The notes under the pieces: model-generated
What the model was told of the DNA's origin: nothing
Databases searched by the model: none
Seen by the model: the letters and a program-made list of their open reading frames with translations, nothing else
Made by a program: the position numbers and the translations under genes
Part shown: in pieces, positions 1 through 5,207 of the stretch
Position numbering within the stretch: the first letter of the stretch is position 1
How the letters are laid out: every line of letters begins with the position of its first letter
Source: Spirochaetaceae bacterium
Lineage (GTDB): Bacteria > Spirochaetota > Spirochaetia > Treponematales > Breznakiellaceae
Length of the DNA stretch: 6,704 nucleotides
Direction: 5' to 3'
NCBI GenBank assembly: GCA_031257075.1
Contig: JAIRPM010000077.1
Coordinates: forward strand, 1-6,704

Positions 1-1
1 T

Positions 2-53
2 GATTAAAGTCATTTTAATCGGTATTCCCCAAGGATGTGAAAATAGGATTTTC
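2..53. promoter_or_regulatory. Two inverted repeats upstream of the sugar-importer promoter (operator candidates)
   Basis: Two perfect inverted repeats lie just upstream of the -35 candidate. GATTAAA at 2-8 pairs with TTTAATC at 14-20 across 5 bp. GAAAAT at 39-44 pairs with ATTTTC at 48-53 across 3 bp. Neither is followed by a T-tract, so they do not look like an intrinsic terminator of the gene to the left. Their position would suit a regulator binding site, for example for a sugar-responsive repressor or activator, but no regulator gene is visible. AT-rich DNA gives short palindromes easily, so this is tentative. Confidence 0.25.
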
Positions 54-60
54 CCCGCTC

Positions 61-87
61 TTGACACAATTTTTCACGCATTATAAA
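61..87 (+). promoter_or_regulatory. Sigma70-type promoter candidate for the sugar ABC importer
   Basis: A perfect -35 hexamer TTGACA lies at 61-66 and TATAAA at 82-87, with a short 15-bp spacer. TAAAGT at 84-89 would give the standard 17-bp spacer but is a poorer -10. Transcription would begin near position 95 and leave a leader of about 75 nt before the ATG at 173. The exact -35 supports a promoter here; which -10 is used is uncertain. Confidence 0.5.
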
Positions 88-131
88 GTTAAGCGAGTTT
101 TCCGTAAAATTCAACTGATTTTCACGGGAAC

Positions 132-160
132 TTCAATTATTTTAACTTTTTTTCAATTAT
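132..160 (+). repeat. 20-bp-phased direct repeat in the leader
   Basis: TTCAATTAT occurs at 132-140 and again at 152-160, exactly 20 bp apart, which is about two helical turns. A weaker relative, TTCAACTGA, lies at 110-118. The copies sit between the promoter candidate and the AGGAGG ribosome site at 162-167. They could be a binding site for a regulator or simply an unstructured A/T-rich leader that favours translation. Confidence 0.3.
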
Positions 161-172
161 CAGGAGGAAAAA

Positions 173-1501
173 ATGAAAATCAAACTTTCCGCCGCTTTTA
201 TGGCGGCGGCCGCGGCGCTGGTGCTTTTGGCGGCGGGCTGCGCGAAAAAGGATTCGGGCGGGAGCGTATATTTGCTCAACTTTAAGCCCGAAATTGACCA
301 GCAATGGAAGGAAGTTGCCGCGGAATTCAGCAAAGAAACCGGTATCAAGGTGAAAGTTGTTACCGCGGCAAGCGGCACCTACGAATCGACCTTGCGCGCG
401 GAACTTTCCAAGGCGGACGCGCCGACCCTTTTCAACATAAACGGGCCGGTGGGCTACCAAACTTGGAAAGATTTTACTGCGGATCTGAAGGACACGAATG
501 TTTACGCTTGGCTTTCCGATAAAAGCCTCGCGGTAACGGAAGCGGGCGGCGTATACGGCATACCCTACGCGGTAGAGACCTACGGCATCATCTACAATGA
601 CGCGATACTCCGCAAGTACTTTGCCCTGCCCGGCAAGGCGGTGCCGCTGACAAGCCCGGCGGAAATCACGAATTTCGCGGCGCTCAAAGCGGTTGTCGAG
701 GACATTCAAAAGAACAAAGAAGCGCTCGGCATTGAAGGGGCGTTCGCGTCCACAAGTTTTTCTCCCGGCGAAGACTGGCGCTGGCAGACTCACCTGGCGA
801 ATTTGCCCATTTATTATGAATACCGCGAGAAAGGCGCCGGCGACCTTCCCGCGATAGACTTTACCTACAACGCGAATTACAAGAACATTTTTGACCTCTA
901 TATCAACAATTCCATTACCGACAAAAAAATGCTCGGTTCCAAAACGGTAGGCGATTCGATGAGCGAGTTCGCGCTTGGCAAAACGGCTTTCGTGCAGAAC
1001 GGCAACTGGGCCTGGGGGCAGATTTCCTCTGAAGCGGGCAACGTGGTCAAAGCCGAAGACGTAAAGTTCCTGCCGATATACACCGGCGTTCCGGGTGAGG
1101 AAGCGCAGGGCCTTTGCACCGGCACGGAAAACTTTATTTCGCTTAACGCAAAGGCAAGCGCCTCGGCGCGGGAAGCGTCTCTCAAACTGCTTGAATGGCT
1201 CTTTAACACCCCTCAGGGCAAAAAGAACGTAGCCGAAAAACTCGGCTTTGTCGCGCCGTTCAGCACCTTTAGCGCCGAAGAACGGCCGGCCGACCCGCTT
1301 GTAAAAGAAATGTTCCGCTATTTGGACAACACGAACCTTACATCCGTGTCGTGGAATTTCGTTTCGTTTCCCGGCCAAGCGTTCAAAGACGAACTGGGCG
1401 CTTCTCTCTATCAATACGCTCTCGGCTCCAAACCATGGGACACCCTAACAGCCGAAACCAAAGCAAACTGGGCAGCGGAGAAAAAAGCGCTGGCTAATTA
1501 A
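173..1501 (+). CDS. Carbohydrate ABC transporter substrate-binding lipoprotein (CUT1 type)
   Basis: This is the extracytoplasmic binding component of a sugar importer; it would capture a carbohydrate and deliver it to the permease pair encoded downstream. The 442-residue product starts with a lysine-containing n-region, an Ala/Leu-rich core and a lipobox LAAGC at residues 19-23, so Cys23 should be lipidated and membrane-anchored. The mature part has the extracellular solute-binding family 1/8 pattern: an N-lobe opening SVYLLNFKPEIDQQWKEVAA, the hinge-like YGIPYAVETYGIIYND at 128-143, and ALGKTAFVQNGNWAWGQ at 267-283. Length is normal for the family. The ATG is preceded by AGGAGG at 162-167 with 5-nt spacing, so the start is secure. 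The substrate cannot be read from the sequence; no sugar-metabolism gene lies beside it. Confidence 0.93.
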   Translation: MKIKLSAAFMAAAAALVLLAAGCAKKDSGGSVYLLNFKPEIDQQWKEVAAEFSKETGIKVKVVTAASGTYESTLRAELSKADAPTLFNINGPVGYQTWKDFTADLKDTNVYAWLSDKSLAVTEAGGVYGIPYAVETYGIIYNDAILRKYFALPGKAVPLTSPAEITNFAALKAVVEDIQKNKEALGIEGAFASTSFSPGEDWRWQTHLANLPIYYEYREKGAGDLPAIDFTYNANYKNIFDLYINNSITDKKMLGSKTVGDSMSEFALGKTAFVQNGNWAWGQISSEAGNVVKAEDVKFLPIYTGVPGEEAQGLCTGTENFISLNAKASASAREASLKLLEWLFNTPQGKKNVAEKLGFVAPFSTFSAEERPADPLVKEMFRYLDNTNLTSVSWNFVSFPGQAFKDELGASLYQYALGSKPWDTLTAETKANWAAEKKALAN

Positions 1502-1503
1502 CA

Positions 1504-1554
1504 TTAGGGGACAAGGGATAGGTGTATACCCTGTCCCCGTCCCCTAACCCCTAA
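1504..1554 (+). other. GC-rich hairpin cluster between binding-protein and permease genes
   Basis: Starting three bases after the binding-protein stop codon, GGGGACAAGGGATA (1507-1520) folds onto TATACCCTGTCCCC (1525-1538) with a GGTG loop and one bulged A on each side. A competing perfect 9-bp pairing joins TTAGGGGAC (1504-1512) to GTCCCCTAA (1539-1547), and CCCCTAA is repeated in tandem at 1541-1554. No T-tract follows, so this is unlikely to stop transcription. By analogy with hairpins after malE-type genes, it probably protects the upstream message from 3' exonucleases. That would let the binding protein be made in excess over the permeases. A short dispersed REP-like element is an alternative. 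Confidence 0.6.
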
Positions 1555-1573
1555 AATCAATGGAATCTTACCA

Positions 1574-2416
1574 ATGGATAAAGCACTAAAAAAATATTTT
1601 TGGCTATTTGTAGGGCCGACGCTGCTGGCGTTTATTGTTGCGTTTGCGGCGCCCTTTGTGATGGGAGTTATCCTGTCGTTTTCTAAATTTACCACGATGG
1701 CAAACATACGTTTGGTTGGATTTGCCAACTACGGGCGCGCGTTTTCCAACCCCGAGTTTTTGAACGCGCTCCGGTTTTCGGCATTGTTTGTCGTGGTAAG
1801 CGTATTCGTCATTAACATACCCGCATTCGGGCTGGCGCTGCTTTTATCGCGCGGGTTAAAAGGCACCAACGCCTTCCGCACGGCAATTTTTATGCCCAAC
1901 CTGATTGGCGGCATCGTACTCGGTTATATCTGGCAATTTATCATTAACGGCGTGTTGAGCATCTTTGGCGTAACAATTACCGTTGACCCCAAATACGGTT
2001 TTTGGGGCATGGTGATTCTGTCCAGTTGGCAATATATCGGTTATATGATGATTATTTACATTGCCGGCATTCAAAATATTCCGGTAGAGATAAACGAAGC
2101 GGCGACAATAGACGGCGCGGGGCCGTTGACCGTCCTCCGCAAAATTACTATTCCGCTCGTTATGCCGTCTATTACTATAACAATGTTTATGTCGGTAACA
2201 AATTCATTTAAGATGTTTGACCAGAACCTCGCGCTCACCGCGGGCGGGCCGGGCAAATCTACCGTAATGGTCGCGCTTGATATATACAAAACATTTTATG
2301 ACCGCCCCGGATTTGAAGGCGTAGCGCAGGCAAAAGCGCTGATGTTTTTTATTATGGTGGCGCTTATCGCGCTTGTGCAAATTTCAATTACCCGCAAAAG
2401 AGAGGTTTCAGAATGA
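1574..2416 (+). CDS. Carbohydrate ABC transporter permease, MalF-type
   Basis: First of two inner-membrane permeases of the sugar importer; it forms half of the translocation channel. The 280-residue protein has about six membrane segments: near residues 10-34, 66-91, 104-128, 144-166, 195-215 and 255-271. The cytoplasmic EAA loop that docks to the ATPase is clear: EAA at 175-177, Gly181, then ITIP at 191-194. LTAGGPGKST (221-230) is also typical of this family. At 280 residues it is the short form, without the large periplasmic domain of E. coli MalF. The chosen ATG has only a weak GGAA (1562-1565) 8 nt upstream, so its translation may be modest. An out-of-frame ATG at 1560 opens a 9-codon frame that overlaps the start. 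The stop codon overlaps the next gene. Confidence 0.93.
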   Translation: MDKALKKYFWLFVGPTLLAFIVAFAAPFVMGVILSFSKFTTMANIRLVGFANYGRAFSNPEFLNALRFSALFVVVSVFVINIPAFGLALLLSRGLKGTNAFRTAIFMPNLIGGIVLGYIWQFIINGVLSIFGVTITVDPKYGFWGMVILSSWQYIGYMMIIYIAGIQNIPVEINEAATIDGAGPLTVLRKITIPLVMPSITITMFMSVTNSFKMFDQNLALTAGGPGKSTVMVALDIYKTFYDRPGFEGVAQAKALMFFIMVALIALVQISITRKREVSE

Positions 2417-3261
2417 ATATAAAGATGTCTTCACGCGCCAAAATCGCATCCGCGCTCATATACATTATACTTACAGTTGCGGCGCTTTTTTTCATACTGC
2501 CGATTTTACTCGTCCTGCTGAATTCGTTTAAGAGCAAATTATTTGTGGTAAATACGCCGTTCAAACTGCCGACCGCTGAATCGTTTGTCGGCCTTACAAA
2601 TTATACGCAGGGCAGCGCCGCTACAGGCTTTTTTGCCGCTGCCGGCTGGTCGTTCTTTATTACCATTTTCGCGGTGGCCATTATCGTGCTTTTTTCCAGC
2701 ATGACGGCGTGGTACATTACCCGCAGTTCGCGCAAATTCTGCAAGGGTTTGTACTTTGCCTTTGCTTTCGCGATGATAGTCCCTTTCCAAATGGTGATGT
2801 TCCCGCTTACGAAAATTGCCAATGTGCTGCATCTTGATAACCCTGTGGGTATTCTGTTTGTCTATTTAGGATTCGGCGCGGGGCAGTCGGTGTTTTTGCT
2901 GTCCGGTTTTCTGAAGTCGATTCCGCTCGCGGTGGAAGAAGCGGCGATTATTGACGGCTGTACCCCCGTGCAAACGTTTTTCAAAGTGGTCTTCCCGATG
3001 CTTGCCCCCATAACGATAACGGTAGCCATCATCAACGCAATGTGGATTTGGAACGACTTTCTGCTGCCCAACCTGCTTATCGGCTCCGAATACCGTACCA
3101 TACCGATAGCGGTACAGTACCTGCGCGGTGGTTACGGTTCTATCGACATGGGTTACATGATGGCAAATATCATTATGGCCGTTATCCCGATTATCGTTTT
3201 CTACTTCTCAGCCCAAAAATATATCATCAACGGCATTACCGCCGGGTCTGTAAAGGGATAG
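2413..3261 (+). CDS. Carbohydrate ABC transporter permease, MalG-type
   Basis: Second permease subunit of the sugar importer, pairing with the product of the preceding gene. The start overlaps the preceding stop as ATGA (2413-2416), which indicates translational coupling and near-equal production of the two subunits. AGAGAGG at 2399-2405 is a suitable ribosome site. The 282-residue protein has a first membrane segment at about 13-37. Its EAA loop has EAA at 176-178, Gly182 and VVFP at 192-195. The MalG-family block WNDFLLP lies at 213-219, and the C-terminal tail QKYIINGITAGSVKG is typical of CUT1 subunits. No ATPase gene follows; an intrinsic terminator comes 13 bp after the stop. A shared MsmK/UgpC-type ATPase elsewhere in the genome would be needed, which is common for CUT1 importers. 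Confidence 0.94.
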   Translation: MNIKMSSRAKIASALIYIILTVAALFFILPILLVLLNSFKSKLFVVNTPFKLPTAESFVGLTNYTQGSAATGFFAAAGWSFFITIFAVAIIVLFSSMTAWYITRSSRKFCKGLYFAFAFAMIVPFQMVMFPLTKIANVLHLDNPVGILFVYLGFGAGQSVFLLSGFLKSIPLAVEEAAIIDGCTPVQTFFKVVFPMLAPITITVAIINAMWIWNDFLLPNLLIGSEYRTIPIAVQYLRGGYGSIDMGYMMANIIMAVIPIIVFYFSAQKYIINGITAGSVKG

Positions 3262-3274
3262 AATTTCTCTCTTT

Positions 3275-3324
3275 GGGTTATGCTCCGAAATTTGCTCTTT
3301 CGGTTTGGGGCATAACCCTTTTTT
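3275..3324 (+). terminator. Rho-independent terminator of the sugar-importer operon
   Basis: GGGTTATGC at 3275-3283 pairs perfectly with GCATAACCC at 3310-3318, followed at once by six T residues (3319-3324). The stem can extend by TCC/GGG to 12 bp. An inner CCGAAA/TTTCGG helix (3285-3290 with 3298-3303) is an alternative apical fold. It lies 13 bp past the permease stop and separates the sugar-importer unit from pstA. Confidence 0.88.
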
Positions 3325-3363
3325 CGGCTTTTTCTGCCGCCGCCTTTTAAATTTTACCTGCAT

Positions 3364-3391
3364 TTTACACAAGCGCCCCAAAAGATATATA
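3364..3391 (+). promoter_or_regulatory. Promoter candidate for pstAB
   Basis: TTTACA at 3364-3369 and TATATA at 3386-3391 are separated by 16 bp; shifting the -10 to 3388-3393 gives 18 bp. It follows the terminator and is the only reasonable promoter in the 151-bp gap. Transcription would start near 3399, leaving a leader of only about 14 nt. TATAGT at 3401-3406 is another -10-like hexamer, but I see no -35 for it. I did not find a recognisable Pho box. Confidence 0.42.
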
Positions 3392-3412
3392 TACCAATTT
3401 TATAGTTGAGGT

Positions 3413-4366
3413 ATGAAGAGAAGAATTTTGGAAAATTTACTCCGCGCCGGCGTACTGCTGGCCGCGGCGTTAAGCGGGGCGGTGATTTTGTACATTACAG
3501 GTTTTATCCTTGTCAAAGGCATCCCCAATATACGGCCCGGCCTTTTCGCCGCGGTCTACACCAGTGAAAATGTTTCGCTGGTACCCGCTCTTGTTTCGAC
3601 CCTGATTGTAACGCTGCTTTCCCTCGCTATCGCGGCACCGCTCGGGATCTTTGCCGCTATCTGGCTTGTTGAATATACCCGCAAAGGCGCGATGCGCCGC
3701 ACCAAACCGGTACTGCGCATTCACACTCACCGCCGCAAAAAAATTGGGGCGTATATTTATGCGTTTGCAAGCCCTTTTGCCGTAGTCAAAGGCCGGCTCG
3801 CGGGCTTTGTTGACCGGTTGGCAAGCCTTGTGCGGTTAACGGCGGAAACACTTGCCGGCATACCGTCCGTAGTATACGGCCTTTTCGGCATGCTCTTTTT
3901 TGTCAATTTTTTGGGCTTGGGTTTTTCGGTGCTTGCCGGCAGTTTCACGCTTGCGCTGATGATATTGCCGCTTATTCTCCGTTCTACCGAAGAAGCGCTG
4001 CGAGCAGTCCCGGACGATTGGCGGCTCGGTTCTTTCAGTCTGGGTGCCGGGCGGCTGCGTACGGTTTTCACTGTTGTACTCCCTGCCGCCGCGCCGGGCA
4101 TTCTTGCCGGTGTCATCTTGTCGATAGGCCGCATCGTGGGTGAGACCGCAGCGCTCATCTACACGGCGGGAACTGTGGCGCAAATTCCGGCAAACCTGCT
4201 TCAATCAGCGCGCACCTTGCCAGTACATGTATACGCGCTTTCAAGTGAGGGGCTGCATACCGGCGAGGCCTATGCTACAGCGGCGGTGCTTTTATTCCTC
4301 GTTCTGGGAATAAACACCGCAGCCGGCGCTTTGGCAAGATATGTAGGACACGGCGCAAGCAGGTAA
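3413..4366 (+). CDS. pstA: Phosphate ABC transporter permease PstA, with an internal basic insertion
   Basis: Inner-membrane permease of the high-affinity phosphate importer; it normally pairs with PstC and is driven by PstB. The 317-residue protein has membrane segments at about 13-35 and 57-86, the PstA signature LAGIPSVVYGLFGMLFFV at 147-164, and further segments at about 171-188, 226-250 and 287-306. The ATPase-docking region runs from EEALRAVP (193-200) through GAGRLRTVFTVVLPAAAPGI (211-230), followed by GRIVGETAALIYTAGTV (239-255). Family members are usually about 280-300 residues. The extra length lies between EYTRKG (87-92) and LVRLTAETLAGIPS (139-152), where about 40 residues, including RRTKPVLRIHTHRRKK, are added. 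GAGG at 3408-3411 is only 1 nt from the ATG, and an in-frame TGA at 3407 rules out an earlier start. TTG at 3428 is a possible alternative. Confidence 0.9.
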   Translation: MKRRILENLLRAGVLLAAALSGAVILYITGFILVKGIPNIRPGLFAAVYTSENVSLVPALVSTLIVTLLSLAIAAPLGIFAAIWLVEYTRKGAMRRTKPVLRIHTHRRKKIGAYIYAFASPFAVVKGRLAGFVDRLASLVRLTAETLAGIPSVVYGLFGMLFFVNFLGLGFSVLAGSFTLALMILPLILRSTEEALRAVPDDWRLGSFSLGAGRLRTVFTVVLPAAAPGILAGVILSIGRIVGETAALIYTAGTVAQIPANLLQSARTLPVHVYALSSEGLHTGEAYATAAVLLFLVLGINTAAGALARYVGHGASR

Positions 4367-4385
4367 AATGACCGGCACCACTATT

Positions 4386-4391
4386 GAAGGG
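4386..4391 (+). promoter_or_regulatory. Ribosome binding site that fixes the pstB start
   Basis: GAAGGG lies 7 nt before the ATG at 4399. An in-frame TTG at 4384 would place this site inside the coding sequence and has no comparable site of its own. The ATG is therefore the better start, and it yields an N-terminus that begins directly at the first ABC strand (MNCFDIENLNLYYG). Confidence 0.7.
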
Positions 4392-4398
4392 CTTTTAT

Positions 4399-5148
4399 AT
4401 GAATTGTTTTGATATTGAAAATTTAAATTTATACTACGGTGAATTTCAGGCGCTTAAAAAAGTATACCTCTACCTGGAAGAGCGCCATATTACCGCGTTT
4501 ATCGGGCCATCCGGCTGCGGGAAAAGCACCCTGCTGCGCACGCTGAACCGGATGAACGATTTGGTTGAAGGCTGCCGTATCAAAGGTTTTGTACGGCTTT
4601 TTGGTGAGGATATTTACGGTAATATCGACATCAACCTGCTGCGCAAACGTGTCGGCATGGTGTTTCAAAAACCGAATCCTTTTCCAATGAGCGTCTACGA
4701 TAATATCGCGTTCGGCCCGCGCACACATGGCGTTACCGCCCGCGCCGAATTGAATGCCCTTGTTGAACGCTCGCTGCGCAGCGCGGCTATATGGGATGAG
4801 GTAAAAGACCGGCTAAAAAAATCCGCGCTGGGTTTGTCGGGCGGCCAGCAGCAACGGTTGTGTATCGCCCGCGCCTTAGCCGTTTCGCCGGAAGCGCTGC
4901 TCCTCGATGAACCAACCAGCGCCCTAGACCCTATCTCTACCGGTAAAATCGAAGAACTCCTCATTGAGTTACGCCGCGATTACACCATCGTAATTGTTAC
5001 CCATAATATGCAACAGGCTTCCCGCATAAGCGATAATACGGCGTTTTTTCTACATGGTGAAGTTGTGGAACACAGCGCCACCGCCCAATTATTCGGTAAT
5101 CCGCTGGACAGCCGTACCGCATCGTACATTGAGGGGCGCTTCGGATAG
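4399..5148 (+). CDS. pstB: Phosphate ABC transporter ATP-binding protein PstB
   Basis: Cytoplasmic ATPase of the phosphate importer; ATP binding and hydrolysis drive PstA/PstC. The 249-residue product has every ABC motif: Walker A GPSGCGKST at 36-44, Q-loop Gln90 in FQKPNPFPMSVYDNIAFGPR (the PstB-specific block), signature LSGGQQQRL at 146-154, and Walker B ALLLDE at 166-171. The D-loop SALD is at 174-177 and the H-loop His202 in IVTHNMQQASRISD. Length is normal and nothing catalytic is missing. The gene starts 32 bp after the pstA stop, consistent with one transcript. No phoU follows, although phoU often does. The next gene begins 59 bp later and encodes an unrelated envelope protein. Assignment to PstB rather than another ABC ATPase is firm because of the KPNPFPMS block and the pstA neighbour. 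Confidence 0.96.
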   Translation: MNCFDIENLNLYYGEFQALKKVYLYLEERHITAFIGPSGCGKSTLLRTLNRMNDLVEGCRIKGFVRLFGEDIYGNIDINLLRKRVGMVFQKPNPFPMSVYDNIAFGPRTHGVTARAELNALVERSLRSAAIWDEVKDRLKKSALGLSGGQQQRLCIARALAVSPEALLLDEPTSALDPISTGKIEELLIELRRDYTIVIVTHNMQQASRISDNTAFFLHGEVVEHSATAQLFGNPLDSRTASYIEGRFG

Positions 5149-5207
5149 AAAATGCCGCCCGGAAAACAAACACGTAACCGACAAACGTTTTTTATTGTTT
5201 TATCTAT

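Noticed and set aside
37..285. An 82-codon + strand frame starting at GTG 37 across the leader and the start of the binding-protein gene.
   Set aside because: It covers the promoter, has no ribosome site, and overlaps the well-supported start at 173 in another frame.
137..1414. A 425-codon open frame on the - strand, opposite the binding-protein gene.
   Set aside because: It is antisense to a clear lipoprotein gene, its translation is arginine/phenylalanine-rich without recognisable domains, and it arises from codon bias of the real gene.
3325..3412. Possible remnant of pstC upstream of pstA.
   Set aside because: No frame in this stretch reads like the hydrophobic C-terminus of a permease.
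4368..4412. A 14-codon frame (MTGTTIEGLLYELF) between pstA and pstB overlapping the pstB start.
   Set aside because: It is too short and weakly supported; it could couple translation of pstB but nothing else indicates a real peptide.
4501..5000. Whether the ATPase could instead serve the sugar importer.
   Set aside because: It has the PstB-specific KPNPFPMS block, lacks the C-terminal regulatory domain of MalK-type ATPases, and sits directly after pstA.
5163..5201. AAAACAA/TTGTTTT inverted repeat and the palindrome AAACGTTT between pstB and the adaptor gene, considered as a terminator.
   Set aside because: The stem is AT-only apart from one pair, the loop is long, and the T-run lies within the arm rather than after it; I would not call termination here.
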